Assembly (NCBI GenBank): GCA_035715725.1
Contig: DASTKT010000143.1
Span: 24,198 to 88,197 of the forward strand
Origin: JADGGV01 sp035715725
GTDB lineage: Bacteria; Gemmatimonadota; Gemmatimonadetes; Longimicrobiales; RSA9
DNA length: 64,000 nt
Direction: 5' to 3'
Of this stretch, positions 44,044-51,857 are shown piece by piece; the stretch's first letter is position 1, and each line of letters opens with the position of its first letter. The notes beneath the pieces were generated by a model. The model worked only from the letters and a program-made list of their open reading frames with translations. It was not told where the DNA came from and did not search any database. The translations under genes were made by a program, and so were the position numbers.

Positions 44044-44793
44044 TCAGCGCCGCCACCGGCGTCGGATCGGGCCGACGAGCATGAGTGCTCCGGCCGCCGC
44101 CATCGTCGCGATGATGAGCGCCCCCGGCCCGCCGAGGATGGCCGGCACGCGGGCTCCGCGTCCTCGGCCGCTCGCCCCGCGAACGGTCTGCACATCGGCG
44201 AGCCTGCCGCGGGCCGCGCTCTCGGAGAGCGCGGCGAGGTAGGCGCGGTACGGCTCGGGATAGACCGCCACGTGGAAGTGGGGCGGATGCTGCTCCCGCG
44301 TCACGTCGATGACGCCTCTGGCCTCCAGGGCGAGCAGGTCCTTCTCGAGCCAGATCCGGCACGCCGGGAGCGGGGGGATGTGCATGTCCACCGCCATGCC
44401 GGCCGGGTGGACGGACAGCGGGGATGCGTTGCGTGGCTGGCGCGAGAGCGGCCGGATCAGGCTCGTCACCACGAGGGGGGCGGCGCAGACCTCGTGGTAA
44501 TCGTGGGCCAGGCGGTCGACGAATTCCCGCACGACCGGACGGGCGTACGGGTACGATACGCCCTTGAACGCGATCTCGGCGCTCGGCCTGATCTCGACGA
44601 TCTGGTTGCGGGCGACCAGGTCGTGGATCTGCGGCGCGTCGCGGACGAACTCGTACCGGCTCTCGAGTGCGGCCGCGTTCTGGCGGACCATCGAGTCGTG
44701 GGAGCCGCGGAGTTCCGGGGCTCCGCGCGCGGCGAGGGGAGATGCCGCCGCCGCGAGCATTATGGCCAGGACCATCCATCGTTGGGGAAACAC
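44044..44793 (-). CDS. Exported DUF5715-like protein (possible M15-type peptidase fold)
   Basis: A 249-residue protein with a signal peptide (WMVLAIMLAAAASPLAARG). The central domain contains LVVTSLIRPLSRQPRNASPL, SVHPAGMAVDMHIP and HPPHFHVAV, a His/Asp/His-x-His pattern recalling zinc DD-peptidases of the M15/VanY type. Near the C-terminus is a membrane segment (IIATMAAAGALMLVG). Start GTG 44793 follows GGAGAGG at eight bases; ATG 44814 and the frame from 44865 are alternatives. Peptidoglycan is a plausible but unproven substrate. Confidence 0.72.
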   Translation of the reverse strand: MFPQRWMVLAIMLAAAASPLAARGAPELRGSHDSMVRQNAAALESRYEFVRDAPQIHDLVARNQIVEIRPSAEIAFKGVSYPYARPVVREFVDRLAHDYHEVCAAPLVVTSLIRPLSRQPRNASPLSVHPAGMAVDMHIPPLPACRIWLEKDLLALEARGVIDVTREQHPPHFHVAVYPEPYRAYLAALSESAARGRLADVQTVRGASGRGRGARVPAILGGPGALIIATMAAAGALMLVGPIRRRWRR

Positions 44794-45063
44794 TGTCGCA
44801 TCCTCTCCGACCATGTGTTGCCGCCTCGGGCGCGCGACAGCTCCGCACCCTCCATGGCGGCGCATCTCCCTGCCATATCTCTAGTTGCATGATATGGGCC
44901 GCGATCCCGCGTATTCCGCGCGTGCGAAACGCGCGTAGTGGCACGGCAGACCTGGAATCAGACAGCGCCCGGCGGCGGCCGTACGGGCACGGTCGGGCCC
45001 AGCCGCATCGGAGAGTCGCGCGAACGGGCCGAGGCGTGGCGGTCCGCGACGGAAAAGCCGAAC

Positions 45064-45092
45064 GGGCCCGGGTGCGGACAGCACCCGGGCCC
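45064..45092 (-). terminator. Terminator hairpin after the sigma factor gene
   Basis: A 12-bp perfect G/C-rich stem (45064-45075 with 45081-45092) with a 5-base loop lies 25 bases after the sigma factor stop. On the minus strand it is followed by GTTCGGCTTTTCC, a T-run somewhat distant from the stem. Confidence 0.6.
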
Positions 45093-45117
45093 ATTCGTTC
45101 GACGCGAGAACGGGGGC

Positions 45118-45975
45118 TCAGCTCAGGAACGTCTCGAGGAAGCGGGCGCGGGAGGCGTGGCGGAGGCGAACGAGCGCCTTCTCCTTGATCTGGCGGACGC
45201 GCTCGCGGGTGATCCCGAGCAGCGACCCGATCTCCTCCAGGGTCATCGGGTCGGAGCCCTCGAGGCCGAAGTACAGGCGGAGCACCTTCGCCTCACGCTC
45301 CTTGAGGGTACCGAGCGCCTCGTCGATCGTGATGGAGAGGGCGCGGTCGTACGTCTCGTCATCCGGGCCGGCGGAGAACTGGTCGGCCAGGTAGTCCAGG
45401 AGGCGGTTGTCCTCTCCGGGGCTGAGCGGCGCGTCGAGGGAGAGGTGCGACTGCGAGATGGCGAGCGTGCGCTCCACCTCTTCGTGGGAGATGTCGAGCT
45501 CCCCGGCGATCTCCTCGACGGTGGGCTCGCGGCCGAGCTCCTGGAGCAGGCTCGAGGTCCGCTTGCCGATGCGATGCAAGGCGCCGGCGCGGTTGAGCGG
45601 CACGCGCACGATCCGGCTCTGCTCGGCGAGGGCCTGGAGGATCGCCTGGCGGATCCACCACACGGCGTAGGAGATGAACTTGATCCCCTTGGTCTCGTCG
45701 AATTTGTGGGCGGCGCGGATCAGGCCGAGGTTGCCCTCGTTGATCAGGTCACCGAGGGCGACCCCCTGATTCTGGTACTTCTTGGCGACGGAGACGACGA
45801 ACCGGAGGTTGGAGCGGACGAGCTTGTCGAGGGCTTCCTCATCGCCGGCGCGGATCCGCCCGGCGAGTTCGACCTCGTCCTCGCGCGAGAGCAGCGGGTA
45901 GTTGCTGATCTCCTTGAGGTACTGGTCGAGCGAGCTTTCCTCGAAGGTGCCCTTCTGGAGTTTCGTGAAACTCAT
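45118..45975 (-). CDS. Primary-type RNA polymerase sigma factor (RpoD/SigA-like, short)
   Basis: A 285-residue sigma70 with regions 1.2 to 4.2 and no region 1.1 or non-conserved insert. Key parts are region 1.2 DQYLKEISNYPLLSREDEVE, 2.1-2.2 NLRFVVSVAKKYQNQGV, GDLINEGNLGLIRAAHKFD, and 2.3-2.4 KFISYAVWWIRQAI. Region 4.2 is TLEEIGSLLGITRERVRQIK. Region 2.4 is that of housekeeping sigmas, in line with the TTGACA/TATAAT-like promoters in this window. ATG 45975 has GGAG upstream; an in-frame start at 45996 adds 7 residues. It may be the principal sigma or a group 2 member. Confidence 0.92.
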   Translation of the reverse strand: MSFTKLQKGTFEESSLDQYLKEISNYPLLSREDEVELAGRIRAGDEEALDKLVRSNLRFVVSVAKKYQNQGVALGDLINEGNLGLIRAAHKFDETKGIKFISYAVWWIRQAILQALAEQSRIVRVPLNRAGALHRIGKRTSSLLQELGREPTVEEIAGELDISHEEVERTLAISQSHLSLDAPLSPGEDNRLLDYLADQFSAGPDDETYDRALSITIDEALGTLKEREAKVLRLYFGLEGSDPMTLEEIGSLLGITRERVRQIKEKALVRLRHASRARFLETFLS

Positions 45976-46097
45976 GGCGGCGCTCCGCGGAGGCAACGGA
46001 GTGGGGTGGACCGAACCGCGCGGCTCGGTATCTATGCGGGGACGCCCGGCGCTGGGCGCCTCGACTCAGGGTTGGACGGGTTTGATCGGGCCCGAGG

Positions 46098-46871
46098 TCA
46101 GTGCACGGTGTTGCCGATCCGCCACCAGCGGATGTCCGTCAGCCACGGGAACGGCTGCATCGCGCTCGGATCGAACGAATAGTAGATGAACATCGGCTGC
46201 CCACGCACGCTGCTCCGGTCGGCCATGCACCAGTACCGGGAGTCCTCGGAATCGTCGCGGTTGTCGCCGAGGAAGAAGAACTTCCCGGCCGGCACGACAA
46301 CCGGCCCCCAGTTGTCGCGGGTCGGCCGGTACGTCTTAGGATCGACTCCGGGTGCCAAGTAGTTGAGTTGGCACATCATGCTCGGCACGAACATGTCGTT
46401 GTCCGGGTCAGTCGCGATGACGTACGGCTCGGAGATCTGCTTCCCGTTCCGGAACAGCACCTTGTGGCGCATCTCGAGCGTGTCGCCGGGGAGCCCGACG
46501 AGGCGCTTCACGTAGTTCTTGTCCGGTTCGTGGGGAGGCGTAAAGACGACGATATCTCCGCGGCTGGGTTGGCTGAAGGCCGGGATCCGGAGGTGCGTCC
46601 CGGGGACCTCGGCGCCATAGACCGCCTTGTTCACGAGGAGGAAATCGCCCACCAGCAGTGTGCGCTCCATGCTGCCGGTGGGGATTCGGAACGCTTCGAC
46701 GAGGAAAGTGCGGATCACGACGAAGAGCAGGAAGGCGATCAGGATGGATTTGGTCCATTCCCATGCCCAGCGGGCCACCGACACCGCCGCCTGCGGCTCG
46801 CTGGACGCTCGGTCCGCTCCTTCGATCACCTGGTCGCTGCCAGACCGGTGAGATCCGGTATTCAACGCCAC
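46098..46871 (-). CDS. lepB: Signal peptidase I
   Basis: Membrane serine protease that removes Sec/Tat signal peptides. The 257-residue product has one N-terminal membrane helix (SILIAFLLFVVIRTFLVEAF), the catalytic Ser in RIPTGSMERTLLVGD, the catalytic Lys in NYVKRLVGLPGD and the box E sequence FFLGDNRDDSEDSRYW. GTG 46871 is annotated, but the predicted transcription start falls at almost the same base, so the mRNA may be leaderless or the true start may lie downstream (for example GTG before ARWAWEW). Confidence 0.93.
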   Translation of the reverse strand: MALNTGSHRSGSDQVIEGADRASSEPQAAVSVARWAWEWTKSILIAFLLFVVIRTFLVEAFRIPTGSMERTLLVGDFLLVNKAVYGAEVPGTHLRIPAFSQPSRGDIVVFTPPHEPDKNYVKRLVGLPGDTLEMRHKVLFRNGKQISEPYVIATDPDNDMFVPSMMCQLNYLAPGVDPKTYRPTRDNWGPVVVPAGKFFFLGDNRDDSEDSRYWCMADRSSVRGQPMFIYYSFDPSAMQPFPWLTDIRWWRIGNTVH

Positions 46872-46878
46872 TTCGGGA

Positions 46879-46907
46879 ATCCTACCAAGTGAGGACTACT
46901 CTGTCAA
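46879..46907 (-). promoter_or_regulatory. Sigma70-type promoter for lepB
   Basis: Minus strand: perfect TTGACA (46907-46902), 17-base spacer, TAGGAT (46884-46879). The expected start site, 46873-46871, coincides with the annotated lepB start codon. Its -35 touches the T-run of the upstream terminator candidate. Confidence 0.65.
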
Positions 46908-46934
46908 ACCGGCGCGGGCCACTGAATCCGCGCC
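46906..46934 (-). terminator. Terminator candidate at the 3' end of the intergenic RNA
   Basis: A 7-bp perfect stem (46934-46928 with 46917-46911, GGCGCGG / CCGCGCC) with a 10-base loop is followed on the minus strand by GGTTTG. The T-run is only three bases. It would end the structured RNA that precedes lepB. Confidence 0.4.
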
Positions 46935-46940
46935 AGGCGA

Positions 46941-47132
46941 AGGAGGTGCCGCCGCGCTCTGCTACCCAAGGCATGCGGGCACGTTCCCGTGGGTGATCGG
47001 AGGTTCTCAAGCAGGTTTTTCGTGAGGGCGCTCGAAGCAGTATGAAACAGCATAACTCGTCGCCGCCGCCCGCGCTAGACCCCCCGGCGGGTTGCGGGGT
47101 GGAACGGCTTCCGGGCCGGCCGAGCGGCACCC
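46941..47132 (-). ncRNA. Candidate 6S-like regulatory RNA
   Basis: This lies in the only gene-free stretch above 300 bases (46872-47205). Minus strand pairing seen: closing stem 47132-47123 with 46953-46944; inner stem CGTTCC (47106-47101) with GGAACG (46987-46982); apical stems 47071-47067 with 47030-47026 and 47057-47051 with 47044-47039 (one bulge). A hairpin (TGCCC / GGGTA) lies on the 3' side of the central bubble, as in 6S RNA. The 3' flank reads GGGTAGCAG then GCGGCGGCACCTC, similar to the E. coli 6S 3' arm as I recall it (GGGUUACAG, GCGGCGGCAUCUC). No promoter was found. The identification is tentative; the remaining flanks hold only the lepB promoter and terminator. Confidence 0.4.
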
Positions 47133-47205
47133 GCCGCGCTGCGAGTGGGAGGGCGGGGCGGCTCGGGGCCGTCCGCCACGCCCATCCCCTCGCCTGGGTC
47201 CGGCC

Positions 47206-48708
47206 TCAGTACGGCGACGCGCTGTAGTTGTCGATCTGCGCGCGCTGCAGCTTCCCCGAGTAATCCACGTAGGCGACCTTGGTCTCCGAGTAGAACTCGT
47301 AGACCTCCCAGCCACCCTCGCGGTGTCCGTTCCCGGTCTTCTTGACGCCGCCGAAGGGCAGGTGCGCCTCGGCGCCGATCGTCGGCGCGTTCACGTAGGT
47401 GATGCCGTTGTCCAGCTCGTTGATGGCACGGAACGCGGCGCGCACGTCCCGGGTGTAGATCGCGCTCGAGAGGCCGTAGTCGACCTCGTTGTTGATGCGG
47501 ATCGCCTCGTCGAGATCGCTGAAGCGGATGACGCTGAGGACCGGGCCGAAGACCTCCTCGCAGGCGAGCCGGCTGCCGGGGCGGACGCCGCGCAGGATGG
47601 TCGGCTGGAAGAAGTAGCCGCGGTCGAGCGCGCCGCCGGTGGCGCGCTGGCCGCCGCACAGGACCACGTCGCCTTCCTGTCGGGCGACCTCGACGTACCC
47701 GGTCACCTTCTCGAGCGCGGCCTCGTTGATGAGGGGCCCGACGTCGGTCTCGGGCTCGAGTCCGCTTCCGAGCCGCAGCTCCCGGGTGCGCGCGAGCAGG
47801 CGGTCGAGGAACCGGTCGTGGATCTCGTCGTGGAGCAGGAGTCGGCTGGTGGCCGTGCAGCGCTGTCCGGTGGTGCCGAACGCGCCCCAGAGCACGCCGT
47901 CGAGCGCCAGGTCGAAGTCGGCGTCCGGCAGGACGATCTGCGCGTTCTTGCCGCCCATCTCGAGGGAGAGGCGCTTGTGCATGCGGCCACAGGTCTCGCC
48001 CACGCGCGAGCCGGTGGAAGTCGAGCCCGTGAAGGAAATGAGCGGAATGCCCGGATGCTCGACGATGGCGGCGCCGATGTCCTCGCCCTTGCCGTGCAGG
48101 AGCTGGATGACCTCCGGCGGCAGACCGGCCTCAAGCAGGACCTCGACGAAGATGGTCGCCGTGTGCGGCACATCCTCGGCCGGCTTGAAGATCACCGCGT
48201 TTCCGCAGAGGAGCGCCGGGAAGATCTTCCAGGTCGGGATCGCCAGCGGGAAGTTGAACGGCGTGATGATCCCGGCGATGCCGATCGGGCGGCGGAAGCT
48301 CATCGCCCACTTGTCCTGGAGCTCGCTTGGGACGGTGTGGCCGAAGAGGCGACGCCCTTCCGTGGCGGCGTAGTAGGCGGTGTCGATGCCCTCCTGCACG
48401 TCGCCTCGCGTCTCCTGTACGGTCTTGCCCATCTCGCGGCTCATGAGGCGGGCGATCTCGTCCTTGCGCGCGACGAGCAGGTCGCCGGCGCGACGGATCA
48501 CGTCGCCGCGCGCGGGCGCCGGCGTGCGCCGCCAGCGCTCGAAGCCCTGCTTCGCCGAGGCCACGGCGCGCTCGAGGTCGTCGGGCCCGGAGAGTGGGAA
48601 GAGGCCGATCACGTCGTCGGTGTCGGCCGGGTTTCGGTTCTCGAAGTACTCGCCGCCGGTGGGCGCGGACCACTCGCCGGCGACGAAATTCTGGAAGTGC
48701 TTCGCCAT
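47206..48708 (-). CDS. NAD(P)-dependent aldehyde dehydrogenase
   Basis: A 500-residue ALDH-superfamily enzyme oxidising an aldehyde to the acid. The cofactor/catalytic motifs are TPFNFPLAIPTWKIFPAL with the oxyanion Asn, SFTGSTSTGSRVGE, the general base Glu in SLEMGGKN and the nucleophile Cys in GTTGQRCTATSRL; EEVFGPVLSV and HLPFGGVKKTGNGHREGG complete the fold. The GxxGQRCT context recalls ALDH7/semialdehyde dehydrogenases, so amino-acid-derived semialdehydes are possible substrates. ATG 48708 begins MAKHFQNFVAGEW; the longer frame to 48876 is non-homologous. Confidence 0.93.
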   Translation of the reverse strand: MAKHFQNFVAGEWSAPTGGEYFENRNPADTDDVIGLFPLSGPDDLERAVASAKQGFERWRRTPAPARGDVIRRAGDLLVARKDEIARLMSREMGKTVQETRGDVQEGIDTAYYAATEGRRLFGHTVPSELQDKWAMSFRRPIGIAGIITPFNFPLAIPTWKIFPALLCGNAVIFKPAEDVPHTATIFVEVLLEAGLPPEVIQLLHGKGEDIGAAIVEHPGIPLISFTGSTSTGSRVGETCGRMHKRLSLEMGGKNAQIVLPDADFDLALDGVLWGAFGTTGQRCTATSRLLLHDEIHDRFLDRLLARTRELRLGSGLEPETDVGPLINEAALEKVTGYVEVARQEGDVVLCGGQRATGGALDRGYFFQPTILRGVRPGSRLACEEVFGPVLSVIRFSDLDEAIRINNEVDYGLSSAIYTRDVRAAFRAINELDNGITYVNAPTIGAEAHLPFGGVKKTGNGHREGGWEVYEFYSETKVAYVDYSGKLQRAQIDNYSASPY

Positions 48709-48766
48709 GGATCGGCCTCCGACCGGAGCGCGCTGGCGCCCCGTGAATGAACATGGGTGACAGGGG

Positions 48767-48795
48767 ATTCTGGCGACGCGGGCGCCGGCAGGCAA
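48767..48795 (-). promoter_or_regulatory. Candidate promoter for the aldehyde dehydrogenase gene
   Basis: Minus strand: TTGCCT (48795-48790), 17-base spacer, CAGAAT (48772-48767). Each box matches four of six consensus positions. Predicted leader of about 50 bases. Confidence 0.4.
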
Positions 48796-48806
48796 CCCGC
48801 CTCGCC

Positions 48807-49001
48807 TCAGTGCCGCAATGCGATGGCCATGAACCCGGCGACGGCGAACGCGAGCAGCGCGGCGTAGAAGAACCACATGCGCCGGAACGGGAGCGCGGGG
48901 TTCTGGCGCCGGGCGACGAACGCCATGAGCGCGCCGCCGCCGAGGGACGTGAGCAGCCAGAGCACCGCGATCGCGGCGTAGACGGCGCGTGCGCCGTCCA
49001 C
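48807..49001 (-). CDS. Small two-helix membrane protein
   Basis: A 64-residue protein with two hydrophobic helices (about residues 5-28, AVYAAIAVLWLLTSLGGGAL, and 43-62, WFFYAALLAFAVAGFMAI) joined by a basic loop RRQNPALPFRR. GTG 49001 is preceded by GGAGGA, which lies inside the last codons of the ntrC-type gene, so translation is probably coupled. No family recognised. It is too short for confident functional assignment. Confidence 0.6.
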   Translation of the reverse strand: MDGARAVYAAIAVLWLLTSLGGGALMAFVARRQNPALPFRRMWFFYAALLAFAVAGFMAIALRH

Positions 49002-49006
49002 CGCCG

Positions 49007-50368
49007 TCAGTCCTCCCGCATCAGGTTGTACCGTTCGATCTTCTTGTAGAGGTTCGAACGGGGCATGTCGACGGCTCGGGCGGTCTCGCTCACGTTCCAG
49101 TCGTGCTCGCGCAGCTTGGCCAGGATGAACGCCCGCTCCGCGCGCTCCTTGAAGTCGGCGAACGTGGCGGCACCGAGCAAGTCGCCCGCGACGGCGGGGG
49201 CGGCGTGCGCACCCGCGACGAGGCGCTCCACCTCCGCCCCGCTGACCTCGTTGCCGCGGGCGAGGATCAGGAGCCGCTCGACGGTGTTGCGCAGTTCGCG
49301 GACGTTCCCGGGCCATTCCATGCGGGTGAGCCGGTCGAGCGCCTCGTCGCTCAACATGCGCGGCGGGAGGCGCTGCTCCTCGACGGCCTTGTCCACGAAG
49401 TGGCGAACGAGCATGGGGATGTCCTCGCGGCGCTCGCGCAGCGGGGGCACGTGGATCGGCACGACGTTGAGGCGGAAGAAGAGATCCTCGCGGAAGTGTC
49501 CGGCCGCGATCTCCTTCTCGAGGTCCTTGTTCGTGGCGGCGACGACCCGGACGTCGACACGGGCGGCCCGCTCGCCACCGACGCGCGTGACCACGCCCTC
49601 CTGCAGCGCGCGCAGCACCTTCGCCTGAGCGGCCAGGCTCATGTCGCCGACCTCGTCGAGGAAGAGCGTGCCCTGGTCGGCCTGCTCGAACTTCCCCGCC
49701 CTGTCCGCGTGAGCGCCGGTGAAGGAGCCCTTCATGTGGCCGAAGAGCTCGGATTCGATCAGCTCCGAGGGGATCGCGGCGCAGTTGACCTCGACGAAGC
49801 GCATCTCAGCGCGGGGCGAGAGCCGGTGCACCGCGCGGGCGACCAGCTCCTTGCCGGTCCCGTTCTCGCCCGTGATGAGCACCCGCGCGTCGGTCGGTCC
49901 GACCTTCTCGACCCGGTCGAGCAGGGCGCGGATCGCGAAACTGTTGCCCACGATCTCGTAACGGCTCTCGACCTCGCCGCGCAGACGCGCGTTCTCCTCG
50001 GCCAGCCCGCGCTGCTGCAACGCATTGCGGATCGTGAGCAGCAGCCGGTCGGTGTCGAGCGGCTTCTCGAGGAAGTCGAACGCGCCGCGCCTCGTCGCCT
50101 CGACGGCCGTCTCGATGGTCCCGTGGCCGCTGATCATGACGACGACGGCGCCCGGATCCTCCGCCCGCAGCCGGTCGAGGACCTCGAGCCCATCCATGCG
50201 GGCCATCTTCACGTCCAGGAACGTGAGCTCCGGGCGGAAGTCGCCGTAGATCGCGAACGCCTCGCCGCCGCTGGCGGCGGTGCGGACCTCGTGCCCCTCG
50301 TACTCGAGGACCTGCTGGAGGATCCGGCGGATCCCCTCCTCGTCGTCGACGACCAGGATCCGACCCAT
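49007..50368 (-). CDS. Sigma54-dependent NtrC-type response regulator
   Basis: A 453-residue three-domain activator. The receiver has VVDDEEG and the phospho-Asp in LTFLDVKMARMDGLEVL. The AAA+ domain has Walker A ITGENGTGKELVAR, the sigma54-contact loop as GSFTGA (usual GAFTGA), Walker B GTLFLDEVGDMS and the R-finger region FREDLFFRLNVVPI. A Fis-type HTH ends the protein (WNVSETARAVDMPRSNLYKK). ATG 50368 follows a 4-base gap after the previous gene. No kinase is adjacent; the NtrY-like kinase at 58 kb is a possible partner. Sigma54 itself is not in the window. Confidence 0.92.
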   Translation of the reverse strand: MGRILVVDDEEGIRRILQQVLEYEGHEVRTAASGGEAFAIYGDFRPELTFLDVKMARMDGLEVLDRLRAEDPGAVVVMISGHGTIETAVEATRRGAFDFLEKPLDTDRLLLTIRNALQQRGLAEENARLRGEVESRYEIVGNSFAIRALLDRVEKVGPTDARVLITGENGTGKELVARAVHRLSPRAEMRFVEVNCAAIPSELIESELFGHMKGSFTGAHADRAGKFEQADQGTLFLDEVGDMSLAAQAKVLRALQEGVVTRVGGERAARVDVRVVAATNKDLEKEIAAGHFREDLFFRLNVVPIHVPPLRERREDIPMLVRHFVDKAVEEQRLPPRMLSDEALDRLTRMEWPGNVRELRNTVERLLILARGNEVSGAEVERLVAGAHAAPAVAGDLLGAATFADFKERAERAFILAKLREHDWNVSETARAVDMPRSNLYKKIERYNLMRED

Positions 50369-50372
50369 AGGC

Positions 50373-51047
50373 CTAGCGTGCCCGAGCGCGAGCTGGCGCG
50401 CTCCCGCGAGCGAGGAGGATGAGGGAGTCACTCCGGACGTAGGCGCCGGACACGCCTCGCGGGAGCGGCAACGGGAGCGCATCGGGCGGCAGATCGGCGG
50501 CGCCCGGCCGCCTCACGCGGCGGAGCATCTCCGAGACCAGGCGCCGCGGGAGCGGGATCTTGGCGGCCGTGACCTGGTCCACCGCGAGCGCGGCCCGCTG
50601 CCCCTCCAGCGGAATGACCTGGCCGGTCACCGTGATGTCCGTGGTGTCGGGGAGGAGCCCCATGACCTCGCCGACGCCCTGGACGCGCGGGAGCCGGTCC
50701 GTCGGGATGCGGCCGTGCAGGTGGATGCGATCGCCCTCGAGCGCCACGCGCGGCGAGTCGAGGTATTGCGGCACCATCCCGGCGAAGCGGGTCTTGAGCA
50801 GCGCCTGCAGCTCGGCCTCCGAGAGCGCCACCCGGCTGGGCGGCGGCCCGTCCGCCAGAGATGCGACCTTCCGCTCCGCCGAGGCGGCGAGCTGCTCCGG
50901 CGTCGCGACGGCCACCGGCTTCTCGTCCCCGCGGAAGCGGTGCCACTCTTCGGCGATGCGGTCGCGGTAGAGGTAAATCCCCGCGCCGACGGCCACGAGA
51001 AGGATCAACAACACCAGATTTCGAAAGCACCCGAGGAGGAGCAGCAT
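50373..51047 (-). CDS. Membrane-anchored protein of unknown function
   Basis: A 224-residue protein with an N-terminal membrane helix (about residues 8-26, LVLLILLVAVGAGIYLY) and an extracytoplasmic alpha/beta domain. The latter contains EAELQALLKTRF, a beta-hairpin series (VALEGDRIHLHGRIPTDRLP, ITVTGQVIPLEGQRAALAVD) and RRLVSEMLRR. The repeated short strands hint at a lipid-binding LmeA/DUF2993-like fold, but this is a guess. It lies between thpR and the NtrC-type regulator in a tight operon. Confidence 0.7.
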   Translation of the reverse strand: MLLLLGCFRNLVLLILLVAVGAGIYLYRDRIAEEWHRFRGDEKPVAVATPEQLAASAERKVASLADGPPPSRVALSEAELQALLKTRFAGMVPQYLDSPRVALEGDRIHLHGRIPTDRLPRVQGVGEVMGLLPDTTDITVTGQVIPLEGQRAALAVDQVTAAKIPLPRRLVSEMLRRVRRPGAADLPPDALPLPLPRGVSGAYVRSDSLILLARGSAPARARAR

Positions 51048-51078
51048 CGGTCCCCGCCTTTCCCGTCCCGAAACGTCT

Positions 51079-51639
51079 TCAATCGCCGAGGCGCGGCGCC
51101 GCGATCCGCTCGTAGCGCGCCCCCCTCGGCGAGAGGTGGCTGCGCATGATGTCGACGGTGCGCGCCCCGAGCACGCCCGAGTAGTCGACGAGACCTGCCA
51201 GCTCCTGCAGCGGCCGGAGCTCGTACGGCCGGGCGCCGGGCTGCAGCCGGCCGAGCGTGAGGTGGGCCGAGTACGGCCGCTCCTCCCGCGGAAACCCTTC
51301 CCGGACCAGCGCGGCCTCCAGCGCCGACTGGAGGCGCTGCAGCTCTGGCGGCGCCTGCACTCCCATCCATACAACCCGAGGGCGCTGGAGGTTCGGGAAG
51401 GCCCCGATCCCACCGAGCCGCAGGTCGAACGGCGGTACGGACGCCGCGACCCGCCGCGCCACGTCTTCCACGACGGCGACGCCGTCCCCGGGGACCTCGC
51501 CCAGGAACTTCAGCGTGAGGTGCAGCGCATCGGGGTCGACCCAGCGGACCGGCAGCCCGGCCTCGCGCAGTGGGGCCACGGCGTCGGCCAGGCGCCGACG
51601 CTCCGTCGCCTCGAGGTTGAGCGCGATGAACAATCTCAT
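51079..51639 (-). CDS. thpR: RNA 2',3'-cyclic phosphodiesterase / 2'-5' RNA ligase family
   Basis: A 186-residue 2H phosphoesterase. The two catalytic HxTx motifs are HLTLKFLGEV (about residue 40) and HLTLGRLQPG (about residue 125), with the start MRLFIALNLEATERRRLAD typical of ThpR. The enzyme opens 2',3'-cyclic phosphates and can join 2'-5' RNA in vitro. The ATG overlaps the stop of the LarE-domain gene as ATGA. Confidence 0.94.
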   Translation of the reverse strand: MRLFIALNLEATERRRLADAVAPLREAGLPVRWVDPDALHLTLKFLGEVPGDGVAVVEDVARRVAASVPPFDLRLGGIGAFPNLQRPRVVWMGVQAPPELQRLQSALEAALVREGFPREERPYSAHLTLGRLQPGARPYELRPLQELAGLVDYSGVLGARTVDIMRSHLSPRGARYERIAAPRLGD

Positions 51640-51857
51640 CGCGGTGAGGCCAGATCGATCGCCACGTAGCGGAAGCCGAGCGCCTTGATCTCGGGGGCGA
51701 GCTCCGCGAGGCGGGCGAGCGCGTCCGCCTCGACCTCGACCACGGCGATCTCGCGCTGGTGCCCCGCGGCGCTGACGCGGGCGCCGACGACGCCCTCCCG
51801 CCGGAGCACCTCCTCCGCGGCGGCCAGGCGCGGGTCCTCGGGCGCTCGCTCGCTCAT
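51636..51857 (-). CDS. Stand-alone copy of the LarE C-terminal domain
   Basis: A 73-residue protein. Its EEVLRREGVVGARVSAAGHQ ... ALARLAELAPEIKALGFRYV aligns by eye over its length with the C-terminal part of the neighbouring LarE (EELLRSHGVREFRVRHHGDA ... ARVQAIAAAVVGPILALGFQ), including the ending V(A/L)(I/L)D. It therefore looks like a tandem-duplicated, detached domain. ATG 51857 overlaps the larE stop as ATGA. It may assist LarE oligomerisation or be a remnant; function is inferred only from position. Confidence 0.7.
   Translation of the reverse strand: MSERAPEDPRLAAAEEVLRREGVVGARVSAAGHQREIAVVEVEADALARLAELAPEIKALGFRYVAIDLASPR

Noticed and set aside
44918..44937. Hairpin CGCGCGT-GCGAA-ACGCGCG upstream of the DUF5715-like gene
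   Set aside because: Only 7 bp, no U-tract and typical for high-G+C sequence; not reported as a feature.
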